A DNA stretch of 64,000 nt, from NCBI RefSeq assembly GCF_001425605.1, contig NZ_LMRG01000007.1, forward strand, positions 100,129 to 164,128. The letters are read 5' to 3'. The stretch's first letter is position 1; each line of letters begins with the position of its first letter. The position numbers and the translations under genes were made by a program. The notes under the pieces are model-generated. The model saw nothing but the letters and a program-made list of their open reading frames with translations, searched no databases and was not told where the DNA came from. Origin of the DNA: Rhizobium sp. Leaf453 (GTDB lineage: Bacteria > Pseudomonadota > Alphaproteobacteria > Rhizobiales > Rhizobiaceae). Below are positions 27,412-36,349 of this stretch, in pieces.

Positions 27412-27468
27412 CGGGCAAGAGTGAAAACCGCAGATAATTTTAACCATACCCGGCATGAGGCAGGTTCG

Positions 27469-27624
27469 GTGAGAACTGGCTTGACGATCATCATGATGAT
27501 GTTTTTTGCGACGCTGACGCTCGATCTGGCTGTTCCGGCGGCCATCCTGACGAGTCTGATGGCACTGGACTGGTTGTCCTCGCAGTTGAAGCGCGGGCTG
27601 ATCGGCGAGGGGAGGACGGCATGA
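27469..27624 (+). CDS. Small membrane protein
   Basis: A 51-residue protein starting at GTG 27469, with GAGGCAGG just upstream; an in-frame GTG at 27421 would add 16 residues but has no good ribosome site. One or two hydrophobic segments (LTIIMMMFFATLTLDLAVPAAILTSLMALDWL) and a basic C-terminus suggest an inner-membrane protein. Its stop overlaps the next start (ATGA), so the two are coupled and possibly partners. I do not recognise a family. Confidence 0.6.
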   Translation: MRTGLTIIMMMFFATLTLDLAVPAAILTSLMALDWLSSQLKRGLIGEGRTA

Positions 27625-27965
27625 AGTGGTTCCTCATTCTCTGGGCGTGCCCAGTCCTTCTTCTCACCGGCTGGTACGGTCTTTCCTATTACGACATGAA
27701 TTTCGGCATCTTCATGCTGACGCGACAGGCGCATGATCTGGTTTTCGCGGTTTATGGCCATGTCCTGGGCCTGCCGCCGGAAAGTATTCCGCCGCTTGTC
27801 GCCCGCGCCATCGCCGTAGACAGCCTGATCGTCTTTGCGATCATCGCGTTCCGCAAGCGCCGCCAGATTCGGGCCTGGTACCAGCGCCGTTTTCCCGCTG
27901 CTCAGCCGTCTGAAGCCGTGGAGGCGCCCTTCGCCAAGGACGCCAACCTGTCCAGCGCGCCCTGA
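27621..27965 (+). CDS. DUF6105 family membrane protein
   Basis: A 114-residue protein with two membrane helices ([30 protein letters not shown] and [15 protein letters not shown]) and a basic cytoplasmic tail [14 protein letters not shown]. The [12 protein letters not shown] segment is one I associate with DUF6105 in rhizobia. It is coupled to the preceding small membrane gene by an ATGA overlap, and its last 64 bases overlap the end of ruvX on the other strand. Function unknown. Confidence 0.7.
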   Translation: MKWFLILWACPVLLLTGWYGLSYYDMNFGIFMLTRQAHDLVFAVYGHVLGLPPESIPPLVARAIAVDSLIVFAIIAFRKRRQIRAWYQRRFPAAQPSEAVEAPFAKDANLSSAP

Positions 27966-28396
27966 AGGATGAAGGAGGCGGCGGCCGAATCGATCCGGTC
28001 GGCCCGCTTCTTGCGCGAGACATCCATTTCGATCAGTACCCGCTCCGCCGCCACCGTCGATAGCCGCTCGTCCCAATAGACGAAGGGGAGATCGGTCTTC
28101 TGCGCCATGTTGTGCACGAACGCTCGGGTCGCCTGCGCACGCGGACCGGCCGATCCGTCCATGTTGATCGGCAGGCCGATGATGAAGGCGGCGATCTTTT
28201 CTTTGTTGGCCACGGCCAACAAGGCCTCGGAGTCCGGCCCGAACTTCACGCGCTTGATCACATCGCGTGGCGTTGCAAAACGCCGACCGAGATCCGAGAC
28301 GGAAATGCCGATGGTCTTGGTGCCGAGATCCAGTCCGCCAATGGCCTGACCGGGGGCAAGCGCGGCCGACAGTTCTTCTATTGTAAGCGTCGTCAT
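27902..28396 (-). CDS. ruvX: Holliday junction resolvase-like protein RuvX/YqgF
   Basis: A 164-residue RNase H-fold protein. [15 protein letters not shown] holds the first catalytic Asp, [12 protein letters not shown] and [15 protein letters not shown] the central motifs, and [17 protein letters not shown] the last Asp. The family is implicated in pre-16S rRNA 5'-end maturation and earlier in recombination. ATG 28396 avoids overlap with the PhnA-like gene, which ends 8 bases away; 28420 is a longer alternative. Confidence 0.93.
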   Translation of the reverse strand: MTTLTIEELSAALAPGQAIGGLDLGTKTIGISVSDLGRRFATPRDVIKRVKFGPDSEALLAVANKEKIAAFIIGLPINMDGSAGPRAQATRAFVHNMAQKTDLPFVYWDERLSTVAAERVLIEMDVSRKKRADRIDSAAASFILQGALDRLASLAKGASTASDG

Positions 28397-28403
28397 CCCT
28401 GGC

Positions 28404-28700
28404 TCAGCGTTTGCGGACAAATTCGGTGCGCAGCACGAGACCCTTGATGCTCTCGTGGCGGCAGTCGATTTCGTCGATATTGTCGGTCAACCGGATCGAC
28501 TTGATCACGGTTCCTTGTTTCAAGGTCGTGCCGGCACCCTTTACCTTAAGATCCTTGATCAAGGTCACCGAATCGCCATCGACAAGCTGGTTGCCCGCCG
28601 CATCGCGCACGATCGCTGCCTCGGCCGCTGCCATTTCGGAAGCGGGGCGCCATTCGCCGGTTGCTTCGTCATACACATATTCGTCATCGGCCGTTGCCAT
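28404..28700 (-). CDS. PhnA-like protein (alkylphosphonate utilisation family)
   Basis: A 98-residue protein matching the C-terminal PhnA domain ([30 protein letters not shown]...[12 protein letters not shown]), a small SH3-like fold. The N-terminal zinc ribbon of standard PhnA is reduced to [15 protein letters not shown] with no cysteines. ATG 28700 has GGAA six bases upstream. The PhnA name is historical and does not imply phosphonate use. It is probably cotranscribed with ruvX. Confidence 0.8.
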   Translation of the reverse strand: MATADDEYVYDEATGEWRPASEMAAAEAAIVRDAAGNQLVDGDSVTLIKDLKVKGAGTTLKQGTVIKSIRLTDNIDEIDCRHESIKGLVLRTEFVRKR

Positions 28701-28783
28701 CGTCATTTCCAATTCGCACTCAATGTCATTCGCGTATATCCACCTATGTCATACTCTTCCGTAAGAATCCAAAGGAGCGCACA

Positions 28784-29488
28784 ATGAAGATCAAATGGCT
28801 CGGCCATTCCGCCTTCCATCTGGAAACCGCCAGCGCGAAAATCCTGATCGATCCCTTCTTCACCGGCAATCCGTCCTTCGACGAATCGTCGCGCAAGGAT
28901 GCGGCAGCCGGCCTCACGCATATCCTGCTTACCCACGGCCACGGCGACCATGTCGGCGATACGATTGCACTGGCGAAGGAAACCGGCGCCACTGTGGTGG
29001 CCAATGCCGATCTCGCCGCTTGGCTGGGCTCAAAGGGCGTGAAGGCACTTGAAATGGGCAATACCGGCGGAACCATCCATCTCGACGGTTTTTCCACGAC
29101 CTTCGTCAATGCCCTTCATTCCTCGGCACAACTGACCGAGGATGGTGTGTCGCATTCGCTCGGCAACGCCAACGGCCTCGTCCTGCATTTCGAGGATGAG
29201 CCGACGGTCTATCACATGGGCGATACCGACATCTTCTCCGACATGGCGCTGATCCACGAACTGCATTTGCCCGAGATCGGCCTGGTGCCGATCGGCGATC
29301 GCTTCACCATGGGCGGTGCGGTTGCGGCACTTGCCTGCCAGCGCTTCTTCAAGTTCGAGACGGTCCTGCCGTGCCACTACGGTTCTTTCGGTATCATCGA
29401 CCAGACCCCGGAACTGTTTATCGCTGGTATGGACGGTGCCACTACGAAAGTCGCGACACCCAGGGTCGGCGGCATCGTTTCGTTCTGA
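28784..29488 (+). CDS. UPF0173 metal-dependent hydrolase
   Basis: A 234-residue metallo-beta-lactamase-fold protein. Metal ligands are visible as H7 (LGHSAF), THGHGDH and HMGDTDIF, with a final 'PCHYGSF' His. This is the UPF0173/YtkL group, hydrolases of unknown substrate. ATG 28784 has a strong AAGGAG upstream. A GC-rich hairpin (29508-29541) separates it from gatC. Confidence 0.9.
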   Translation: MKIKWLGHSAFHLETASAKILIDPFFTGNPSFDESSRKDAAAGLTHILLTHGHGDHVGDTIALAKETGATVVANADLAAWLGSKGVKALEMGNTGGTIHLDGFSTTFVNALHSSAQLTEDGVSHSLGNANGLVLHFEDEPTVYHMGDTDIFSDMALIHELHLPEIGLVPIGDRFTMGGAVAALACQRFFKFETVLPCHYGSFGIIDQTPELFIAGMDGATTKVATPRVGGIVSF

Positions 29489-29507
29489 CGGGCGAAATGC
29501 CCTGCAA

Positions 29508-29541
29508 GGCGCGCAACACAGCGATTCCCCCGTTGCGCGCC
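29508..29541 (+). terminator. Hairpin between the UPF0173 gene and gatC
   Basis: GGCGCGCAAC (29508-29517) pairs perfectly with GTTGCGCGCC (29532-29541). No U tract follows, so it would be a weak or factor-assisted terminator. The right arm overlaps the -35 of the gatC promoter. Confidence 0.4.
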
Positions 29542-29561
29542 CGGGGCTTGGTCATTATAGC
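29533..29561 (+). promoter_or_regulatory. Promoter of gatCA
   Basis: TTGCGC (29533-29538) and TATAGC (29556-29561) are 17 bases apart; the -10 lies 30 bases before the gatC ATG, and AATTTCTATCGGAG provides the ribosome site region. Confidence 0.45.
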
Positions 29562-29590
29562 GGGTAGGAAATTTCTATCGGAGACTATCC

Positions 29591-29878
29591 ATGTCAGTTG
29601 ACCTCGCCACCGTGAAGCGCGTCGCGCGTCTTGCCCGCATTGCCGTCACCGAAGAGGATGCGCAGCGCATGACCGGCGAACTGAATGGCATCCTCGGTTT
29701 CGTCGAGCAACTGTCCGAGGTGAATGTCGAGGGCGTCGAACCGATGACGTCGGTCACGCCGATGGCGATGAAGAAGCGCGCCGATGCCGTTACCGATGGA
29801 AACAAGGCTGACGATATCGTTGCCAATGCGCCGAACGAGGACCGGAATTTCTTCCTCGTCCCAAAGGTTGTCGAATAA
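29591..29878 (+). CDS. gatC: Aspartyl/glutamyl-tRNA amidotransferase subunit C
   Basis: A 95-residue protein beginning [23 protein letters not shown] with the family tail [24 protein letters not shown]. GatC clamps GatA to GatB in the GatCAB complex, which converts misacylated Glu-tRNA(Gln) and Asp-tRNA(Asn) to the correct amides. gatA follows 46 bases downstream. Confidence 0.96.
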   Translation: MSVDLATVKRVARLARIAVTEEDAQRMTGELNGILGFVEQLSEVNVEGVEPMTSVTPMAMKKRADAVTDGNKADDIVANAPNEDRNFFLVPKVVE

Positions 29879-29924
29879 GCCTTCGCCGCGCCGCCCGAAC
29901 GCACCTGATTTTTGAAAGCCTGCC

Positions 29925-31406
29925 ATGACCGACCTGACCCATCTGACCATTGCTGAAGCGCGCACCAAGCTGAGCGCCAAGGAAATCACCGCCGTCGAAC
30001 TGACGGAGGCCTATATCGGTGCGATCGACGCGGCCAATGGCGCGCTGAACGCCTATGTCGTTACGACGCCGGACAAGGCACGCGTCATGGCCAAGGCGTC
30101 CGACGCCCGTATCGCTGCCGGCAAGGCCAGGGCGCTCGAAGGTATTCCGCTCGGGATCAAGGACCTGTTCGGCACCGAGGGCATCCATACCCAAGCCTGC
30201 AGCCACATCCTCGATGGCTTCAAGCCGAAATATGAGTCGACTGTCACCCAGAACCTCTGGAACGACGGTGCCGTCATGCTCGGCAAGCTGAACATGGACG
30301 AATTCGCCATGGGCTCGTCGAATGAATCCTCCTATTACGGCCCGGTCAAGAACCCCTGGCGCGCCAAGGGTTCCAACCTCGATCTGGTTCCGGGCGGTTC
30401 ATCCGGCGGTTCGGCCGCAGCGGTTGCCGCTTTCCTCTGCGCCGGAGCTACCGCGACCGATACCGGCGGCTCGATCCGCCAGCCGGCCGCCTTCACCGGC
30501 ACCGTCGGCATCAAGCCGACCTATGGCCGCTGCTCGCGCTGGGGCATCGTCGCCTTCGCCTCGTCGCTCGACCAGGCCGGCCCGATCGCCCGCGACGTCC
30601 GCGATGCGGCGATCCTGTTGAAGTCGATGGCCTCCGTCGATGCCAAGGATACGACCTCCGTCGACCTGCCGGTGCCGGATTACGAAGCCTCGCTCGGCCA
30701 GTCGCTGAAGGGCATGAAGATCGGCATTCCGAAGGAATACCGCGTCGATGGCATGCCGGAGGAGATCGAGACGCTCTGGCAGCAGGGCATCGCCTGGCTG
30801 AAGGACGCCGGCGCCGAGATCGTCGATATCAGCCTGCCGCACACGAAGTATGCGTTGCCAGCCTATTACATCGTCGCCCCGGCCGAAGCCTCGTCCAACC
30901 TGGCGCGCTACGACGGCGTCCGCTACGGCCTGCGCGTCGACGGCAAGGACATTGCCGACATGTATGAGAAGACCCGCGCCGCCGGCTTCGGCACTGAGGT
31001 CAAGCGCCGCATCATGATCGGCACCTATGTGCTGTCGGCCGGCTATTACGACGCCTATTACCTGCAGGCGCAGAAGGTCCGCACGCTGATCAAGCGCGAT
31101 TTCGAACTCGCTTTCCATGCTGGCGTCGATGCGATCCTTACGCCTGCGACGCCATCCTCCGCCTTTGGCATCGCCGACGAGGACCTGGCGTCCGATCCGG
31201 TCAAGATGTATCTCAACGACATCTTCACGGTGACGGTCAACATGGCCGGCCTGCCGGGCATCGCCGTTCCCGCCGGCCTCGATCACAAGGGCCTGCCGCT
31301 CGGCCTGCAACTGATCGGCAAGCCTTTCGAGGAAGAGACCCTGTTCAAGACGGCGCATGTCATCGAACAGGCAGCCGGCCGGTTCTCTCCCGCAAAGTGG
31401 TGGTAA
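29925..31406 (+). CDS. gatA: Glutamyl-tRNA(Gln) amidotransferase subunit A
   Basis: A 493-residue amidase-signature enzyme. The catalytic Lys is in [12 protein letters not shown], the cis-Ser in [14 protein letters not shown] and the nucleophile Ser in [11 protein letters not shown]. It releases ammonia from glutamine for transfer through a tunnel to GatB. It forms an operon with gatC. gatB lies 5.4 kb further on, not adjacent. Confidence 0.97.
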   Translation: MTDLTHLTIAEARTKLSAKEITAVELTEAYIGAIDAANGALNAYVVTTPDKARVMAKASDARIAAGKARALEGIPLGIKDLFGTEGIHTQACSHILDGFKPKYESTVTQNLWNDGAVMLGKLNMDEFAMGSSNESSYYGPVKNPWRAKGSNLDLVPGGSSGGSAAAVAAFLCAGATATDTGGSIRQPAAFTGTVGIKPTYGRCSRWGIVAFASSLDQAGPIARDVRDAAILLKSMASVDAKDTTSVDLPVPDYEASLGQSLKGMKIGIPKEYRVDGMPEEIETLWQQGIAWLKDAGAEIVDISLPHTKYALPAYYIVAPAEASSNLARYDGVRYGLRVDGKDIADMYEKTRAAGFGTEVKRRIMIGTYVLSAGYYDAYYLQAQKVRTLIKRDFELAFHAGVDAILTPATPSSAFGIADEDLASDPVKMYLNDIFTVTVNMAGLPGIAVPAGLDHKGLPLGLQLIGKPFEEETLFKTAHVIEQAAGRFSPAKWW

Positions 31407-31472
31407 TTTCATCGGCGCTGCTGGTCAAACGGCAGTGCCGATGCTCTATTCGCGGTGGAAGGGGTCTGCCGC

Positions 31473-31982
31473 ATGATCACGGTTCGCACCGCGCGTGAAC
31501 TTGAAATTCCAGCCCTGACGGCCGTGGGCCTCGATGCCTGGGAGCGAGCCGTTTCAGGCCTCGCCGATGCGAGGGGCATGCGGCATATCGCCGAGCTTTC
31601 CTTTCTCTCCTTCCTCCGCTCACATTGGTATGGTGTCAGCGTCGTCGAAGCCGGCGGCGTCATCGCCGGCTGGGCAGCGCGCGAGGATAATGACGGCAGC
31701 ATTTCCGATCTGTGGATCGCTCCGGACGTGCAGCGCAGCGGTCTAGGTTCCTTGTTGCTCGCGGACCTCGAACGGACGATCAAGGCTCAGGGCTTCGAGA
31801 CCGCCATGGTCAAGACCCACGCCCAGAACACCCGGGCCATCGCCTTCTTTCATAAGCATGGCTATTCCGTCAGTTCGCTATCGACCGCCTATGCGCCCAA
31901 GCTCGATCGAGACGTCGAATCCATTGGCATGACAAAGGTTCTGGAACACTCCGTGATCCGGCAGGGTCAGGAATGGTTCTGA
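31473..31982 (+). CDS. GNAT family N-acetyltransferase
   Basis: A 169-residue acetyltransferase with the acetyl-CoA loop VQRSGLGSLLLADLE (Q/RxxGxG/A) and the C-terminal NTRAIAFFHKHGY motif. ATG 31473 is preceded by GGAAGGGG. It follows gatA by 66 bases on the same strand and may be read through from it. Substrate unknown. Confidence 0.85.
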   Translation: MITVRTARELEIPALTAVGLDAWERAVSGLADARGMRHIAELSFLSFLRSHWYGVSVVEAGGVIAGWAAREDNDGSISDLWIAPDVQRSGLGSLLLADLERTIKAQGFETAMVKTHAQNTRAIAFFHKHGYSVSSLSTAYAPKLDRDVESIGMTKVLEHSVIRQGQEWF

Positions 31983-32149
31983 TGGTCACGTCTCCTTGCA
32001 CATGAAAATGTGATCGGCCGTTCTGGTGAAAACCGTGGCCGCGCGCCCCCTCCAATGTTAAAGATTACTAAAATCTTAATTAATTGTTGAAGCGCGCCTG
32101 AGTTTCATTGGGCCGCCCCCTTTGCAGGCGCATTTTGGGGAGAGATCAT

Positions 32150-34348
32150 ATGGCAACGATTACTGGTACGTCCGGTCGCGATCTCGTGCATCGTAACGGC
32201 GATGGACACACGCCGGGTTTCGGAGTGACTGAATTCAACACGGCAACGGTTGGTGCCGACACGATCAATACCGGCGCCGGAATCGACGAAATCTATTCGG
32301 ATGCCGGCGACGACGTCGTCAACGCCGGCGATGACGACGACTTCGTCTTTTCCGGTTCCGGCAATGATACGGTGGACGGTGGAAACGGAAACGACACCAT
32401 CATCGGCGGCGCCGGCATCGATGTCCTGATCGGCGGAACCGGGACGGATGCGTTTCAGTTCAATGCCGCCTCGGACATCAACAACCTTGCCGAAAGCATC
32501 AATGGCGGTGCTGACGAAGACATCATCGATTTCGCGCAATTCAATGCATTCGGCACAGTCAACCTCACTGCCGCGACGATCACCGATGTCGAGCATTTCC
32601 GCTTTGCCGGCGGTGGCAATGTGGTGACGCTGACAGCCGCGCAACTGGGAGCATTCACCAAGATTTCCGCCGGTTTCGCGACCGATCGATTCTATCTTTC
32701 TGCTGCCGGCACGGTCGATCTGACCGGCGCCATTATCAACGATCTCGTCGATGAATTCCGCGGAACATCCGGCAACGACACATTCATCCTCACTGATGTC
32801 GGTTTGGGCCAGACCGTCAACGGACTTGGCGGCGTCGACAAGATTTACGGCAGCCTCGGCAATGATAATTTCGATGGCGGCGCCGGTGCCGACACTGTCC
32901 TTGGCTATGAGGGCAATGACACGCTGAAGGGCGGTGCCGACGATGATACGATGAGCTCCGGCGACGGTAATGATGTCATCAACGGCGGAGCCGGCATCGA
33001 CAAGCTTGGCGGCGGCACGGGCAATGACATCTTTGTCGTGACCAATGTCGCGGAGATTTCCGGCCTGGCGGAGACCGTGAACGGCGGTGACGATACCGAT
33101 CTGTTGCGCTTCGACGGTGCCGGCAAGGTTGATCTGACGAAGGCGAGCCTGAGCAATCTGGAACAGCTTGGATTGAACGGCAACGATGTCACGATCACCG
33201 CCGCCCAGCTGAGCCAGTTCGACCAGATCAATGCAAGTTTCGCCGCAGACAGGATTATCCTCGCGGCCGCTGGCACCATTGATCTGTCCGCTGCTGTCAT
33301 TAGCAACTTGCTGGATGAGCTCCGCGGTTCTTCCGGCAATGACGTGATCAACTTCCAGGCCAATGCGCAGGGGTTGTTTGTCGATGCGCGGCAGGGCAAC
33401 GACACGATCAATGCTGGCGAGGGGAACGATAGCCTGCGCGGCTGGACCGGAAATGACACACTCGGTGGCGGCGATGGCAACGATATGCTCGATGGAGGTG
33501 CTGGAACCGACAAGTTCAACGGTGGTGCGGGCAATGACCTCATTGAGGTCAAGCAGTCGTCGGATATCAGCGGTCTGGCGGAGACGATCAATGGTGGCGC
33601 CGATCTCGATGAGTTGAATTTCACATTGCTGGGTGCGATCGGCACGATCGATCTGTCGCTTGCCACACTGTCGTCGCTGGAGAAGCTATCGATAGGAAGC
33701 AATTCGATGATCATGACCGGCGCGCAGATGTCCGAGTTCGAGACCATCGCAGCCGGATTCGGTGTCGAGCGGCTGATCATGTCGTCCGCCGGCACAGCAG
33801 ACTTCACGGGCGATACTCTGGTGCTTGTCGATGAAATCCGCGGATCGACCGGCAATGACATCGTCAAGCTGTCCGGTGTCGCTGATGGGCAGACAGTCAA
33901 CGGTCTGTCCGGCAACGACAATATCGGTGGTGGCCTCGGTAATGACATCCTCGACGGCGGTTCGGGCACTGACACGCTGTCGGGCACCGCAGGTAACGAC
34001 ACCCTGATTGGCGGCACTTCGGCGGACACGATGGGCGGCGGCTCTGGGGTAGACACATTCCTCTACCGTTCTGCAACGGAAGCACCCGTTGCAACTGCGC
34101 ACGACGTGATCACCGATTTCGTCCACGGCACCGACCTGATCGACCTTTGTCAACTGGATGCGATGGACGACGTGGCCGGCGATCAGGCCTTTACCTTTAT
34201 TGGTGGTGGTGCGTTTACGGGCGTTGGTGGCCAGTTGCGTTATTCCAACGGCATCATCTACGGCGAGATGACAGGCGATACGACGGCTGATTTCCAGATC
34301 GAGCTTGCCAACAAGGCGGCGATCACCGCGGTCGACTTTCTGCTTTGA
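32150..34348 (+). CDS. RTX calcium-binding repeat protein, type I secretion substrate
   Basis: A 732-residue acidic protein with no signal peptide and no cysteine-rich region. Glycine-aspartate nonapeptides (GNDxLxGGxGxDx) occur in four blocks (about residues 35-100, 205-290, 390-465, 560-635). Between them lie three related non-RTX modules marked by ISGLAETINGG-like motifs at about 108, 302 and 472. Residues 648-732 resemble the serralysin C-terminal domain (DVITDFVHGTDLIDL, DQAFTFIGGGAF, ADFQIELANKAAITAVDFLL), the usual uncleaved type I secretion signal. There is no protease or hydrolase domain. It is probably exported and folds on calcium outside the cell. No HlyB/D-type exporter genes are in the window. 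ATG 32150 has GGGGAGAG upstream. Confidence 0.9.
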   Translation: MATITGTSGRDLVHRNGDGHTPGFGVTEFNTATVGADTINTGAGIDEIYSDAGDDVVNAGDDDDFVFSGSGNDTVDGGNGNDTIIGGAGIDVLIGGTGTDAFQFNAASDINNLAESINGGADEDIIDFAQFNAFGTVNLTAATITDVEHFRFAGGGNVVTLTAAQLGAFTKISAGFATDRFYLSAAGTVDLTGAIINDLVDEFRGTSGNDTFILTDVGLGQTVNGLGGVDKIYGSLGNDNFDGGAGADTVLGYEGNDTLKGGADDDTMSSGDGNDVINGGAGIDKLGGGTGNDIFVVTNVAEISGLAETVNGGDDTDLLRFDGAGKVDLTKASLSNLEQLGLNGNDVTITAAQLSQFDQINASFAADRIILAAAGTIDLSAAVISNLLDELRGSSGNDVINFQANAQGLFVDARQGNDTINAGEGNDSLRGWTGNDTLGGGDGNDMLDGGAGTDKFNGGAGNDLIEVKQSSDISGLAETINGGADLDELNFTLLGAIGTIDLSLATLSSLEKLSIGSNSMIMTGAQMSEFETIAAGFGVERLIMSSAGTADFTGDTLVLVDEIRGSTGNDIVKLSGVADGQTVNGLSGNDNIGGGLGNDILDGGSGTDTLSGTAGNDTLIGGTSADTMGGGSGVDTFLYRSATEAPVATAHDVITDFVHGTDLIDLCQLDAMDDVAGDQAFTFIGGGAFTGVGGQLRYSNGIIYGEMTGDTTADFQIELANKAAITAVDFLL

Positions 34349-34353
34349 CGGAA

Positions 34354-34383
34354 ACGGGCGGGAGCATACTGGCTCCCGCCCGT
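34354..34383. terminator. Hairpin between the RTX gene and yjhX
   Basis: A perfect 12-base inverted repeat (ACGGGCGGGAGC 34354-34365, GCTCCCGCCCGT 34372-34383) with a 6-base loop lies between the stop codons of two convergent genes. There is no U tract on either side, but its place and strength suit a shared terminator. Confidence 0.55.
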
Positions 34384-34389
34384 GCTTGC

Positions 34390-34644
34390 CTAGCGGTTGT
34401 TCAACTGCGCGCGCACCAGGACCAGCCCGCGTTGCGTGATGCGGTAGGGCTTGCCGCTGGAGGAGGCGATCGCCTTCTTACGCTTCAGCTTGCGGAAAAG
34501 CTCCAGCCCGAAATCAGGATAGAGCCAGCCATCGCGGGTGAAGCATTGTGCCTGGTCAATGCTTTTGCCGGCCCGAATGACTTCGATGCGCCCGCCTTGG
34601 GCCATGAGATGAAGAATACGCTGTTCGTCGCGTGAAATGTCCAT
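34390..34644 (-). CDS. yjhX: YjhX family toxin homologue (UPF0386)
   Basis: An 84-residue protein with the UPF0386 pattern: MDISRDEQRILHLMAQGGRI, CFTRDGWLYPDFGLELFRKLKRKKAI, SGKPYRITQRGL. In E. coli YjhX is reported as a topoisomerase I-directed toxin paired with YjhQ, a GNAT acetyltransferase. Here no gene lies next to it on the same strand. It may be a solitary gene or simply a winged-helix-like regulator. The nearest GNAT gene is 2.4 kb away across the RTX gene. Confidence 0.85.
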   Translation of the reverse strand: MDISRDEQRILHLMAQGGRIEVIRAGKSIDQAQCFTRDGWLYPDFGLELFRKLKRKKAIASSSGKPYRITQRGLVLVRAQLNNR

Positions 34645-34838
34645 TGATGATGAGATCCGAAAGGCGTTCCGAAGAACGCATGAAAACGGGTCTGGCGTTC
34701 AGTCGAACGTCAGGGCTTCGTTTTCCGGCCCGTGCGCGCAAAGCAGATTTGCGGGCAGGGCCTTCAGGCAATCTCAGACGAGGTAAACATAAAAACTCCA
34801 AAGGACAGGCGTTTTCTAAAACGGTAGCTGTGCCTTCG

Positions 34839-35747
34839 TCAAGAATGTGCAACGGGGAACATCAGCGACTGATGGACGCCGAGCCCCGCCATGACGCCAT
34901 CGGCGGAGGACAGTGTGATGTTTCCGAAAGCGCGGGCATTGTCTCCGGCTGCGAAGACACCGGCAACGGTGGTTGCCTTCATGGCATTGGTGGCGATGAT
35001 CTTTCCAGCCGGAGAATCGTCCAGCGCGCAACCGAGATCCTGTGCCAGCGTGCCGCGAATATGCAGTTCCGGCGCGATGAACAGCGCCTTGACTTCGACG
35101 CTCGTACCGTTGGCGAGGCGGACTTGCGCCGGAGCATCCGGCGCGCCGTCAATGGCGATAACCGTACCCGGCTGCAATCTCACGCTGCGCTGGGCCAACA
35201 GGTCGAGCGTTGCCTCGTCCGGCTCAGGCATGCCGTTCGTGAAGAGCGTCACGTCGCCCCAGTCCGCGACTACGGCTGCCTGATGGGCCGACATCGGCTG
35301 GGTGGCGATGACGCCGATCGGACCGCCGCCGATTTCATAGCCGTGGCAATAGGGGCAATGCAGCGCCGTCTGGCCCCAGCGCTCCTGAAGGCCGGGAATA
35401 TCGGGCAGGCGGTCTTCGACGCCGCTTGCTAACAGGATACGCCGCGTCGCCACCACTTCGCCGCTATCGGTGCGGACGTCGAAATCGTCGAGCGTTCCTT
35501 CCGCAGAGTCAGCCTCTCCCCGGAGAAAGGTGACGGTGGGGTAGGCAGAGAGTTGTGCCCGGGCCTCGGCGAGGATTGCGGCACCCGATTTTCCGTCATG
35601 GCCCAGCACGCCATGTGCATGTGCGGCAAAGCGATTGCGCGGAGTCCCGCTGTCAATGATCGTGACATGGCGGCGGGCGCGGCCGAGGATGTAGGCGGCG
35701 GACAGGCCGGCGAAGCCGCCGCCGATGATGATGGCGTCCTGTTGCAT
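34839..35747 (-). CDS. Thioredoxin-reductase-like NAD(P)/FAD oxidoreductase
   Basis: A 302-residue two-domain flavoprotein. The FAD site is IIIGGGFAGLSAAYILGRA, the redox pair is C131-PY-C134 in HCPYCHGYE, and the closing FAD motif is GVFAAGDNA. The NAD(P) loop (GVIATQPMSAHQAA) is unlike classic TrxB, so this is the TrxB-like group rather than true thioredoxin reductase. ATG 35747 has AAGGAAC upstream. The adjacent upstream Rrf2 gene, 80 bases away on the same strand, probably controls it in response to a redox or electrophile signal. Confidence 0.88.
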   Translation of the reverse strand: MQQDAIIIGGGFAGLSAAYILGRARRHVTIIDSGTPRNRFAAHAHGVLGHDGKSGAAILAEARAQLSAYPTVTFLRGEADSAEGTLDDFDVRTDSGEVVATRRILLASGVEDRLPDIPGLQERWGQTALHCPYCHGYEIGGGPIGVIATQPMSAHQAAVVADWGDVTLFTNGMPEPDEATLDLLAQRSVRLQPGTVIAIDGAPDAPAQVRLANGTSVEVKALFIAPELHIRGTLAQDLGCALDDSPAGKIIATNAMKATTVAGVFAAGDNARAFGNITLSSADGVMAGLGVHQSLMFPVAHS

Positions 35748-35827
35748 GATTGTTCCTTTTGTCATGGCTCCGCCGGCCGGGTTCTAGGTGTGGAAGCCGG
35801 AGGCGAAGCCGAGGTTTGGTTTGACTG

Positions 35828-36280
35828 TCAGCCGTGCGGTTTGAGCCTGGCCCGATGTTCGGCAAAGCGCCGCTTGAAATCGTCGGCAAGGGCCGCCAGC
35901 GTGACTTCGCCGAGACGGGCGATCAACATCGCCTCGGCGTCGCGAAAGGCGTCGTCGAGCGCGTGATTGACAGCCTGTTCGACAAGGCAGCCCGGGCTTT
36001 CGCTGACATTGCCCATCTGGAAAAGCATCGGCTCTCCGAGCGCCGCGTAGATGTCGCGCATGGTCAAGTCCTCGAGCGGGCGCGCGAGCGTCCAGCCGCC
36101 GCCATGGCCGCGGCCGGAAGCGACGAGCCCCGCTTCACGCAGCCCGGCCATGGTGCGCCGGACGACGACGGGATTGGTGCTCAGGCAGACCGCGAGTTCA
36201 TCCGAGGTCATCGGACGTTCGCGTTCGGCCATGTGGAGCAATGCATGCAGCACTGCGGAAAGTCTGCTGTTTCTCTTCAT
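35828..36280 (-). CDS. Rrf2 family transcriptional regulator
   Basis: A 150-residue winged helix-turn-helix protein: helices with SDELAVCLSTNPVVVRRTMAGLREAGLV and the wing GRGHGGGWTLAR. Only two cysteines are present (C32 in the DNA-binding part, C98 in ESPGCLVEQ), not the three that hold an iron-sulfur cluster in IscR/NsrR, so it is the cluster-free YwnA-like type, perhaps sensing by a single thiol. No ribosome site precedes the ATG; the promoter -10 is 7 bases before it, which implies a leaderless message. Confidence 0.88.
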   Translation of the reverse strand: MKRNSRLSAVLHALLHMAERERPMTSDELAVCLSTNPVVVRRTMAGLREAGLVASGRGHGGGWTLARPLEDLTMRDIYAALGEPMLFQMGNVSESPGCLVEQAVNHALDDAFRDAEAMLIARLGEVTLAALADDFKRRFAEHRARLKPHG

Positions 36281-36316
36281 GTAATAATAATAGTTACGAA
36301 TCTTGCGCTATGTCAA
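36281..36316 (-). promoter_or_regulatory. Promoter and likely operator of the Rrf2 gene
   Basis: On the minus strand TTGACA (36316-36311), an 18-base spacer and TATTAT (36292-36287) form a near-consensus promoter. Six bases separate the -10 from the ATG, so transcription should start at or next to the A of the start codon. GTAA...TTAC (36281-36297) is an inverted repeat over the -10, a plausible autorepression site. Confidence 0.65.
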
Positions 36317-36349
36317 GCGACACGCCGAAAGACGTAGCAAGGCGAGTGA

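Noticed and set aside
32255..34060. CRISPR or DNA satellite in the Gly/Asp repeat region
   Set aside because: The repetition is at protein level (RTX nonapeptides) with varied codons; there are no identical spaced DNA repeats.
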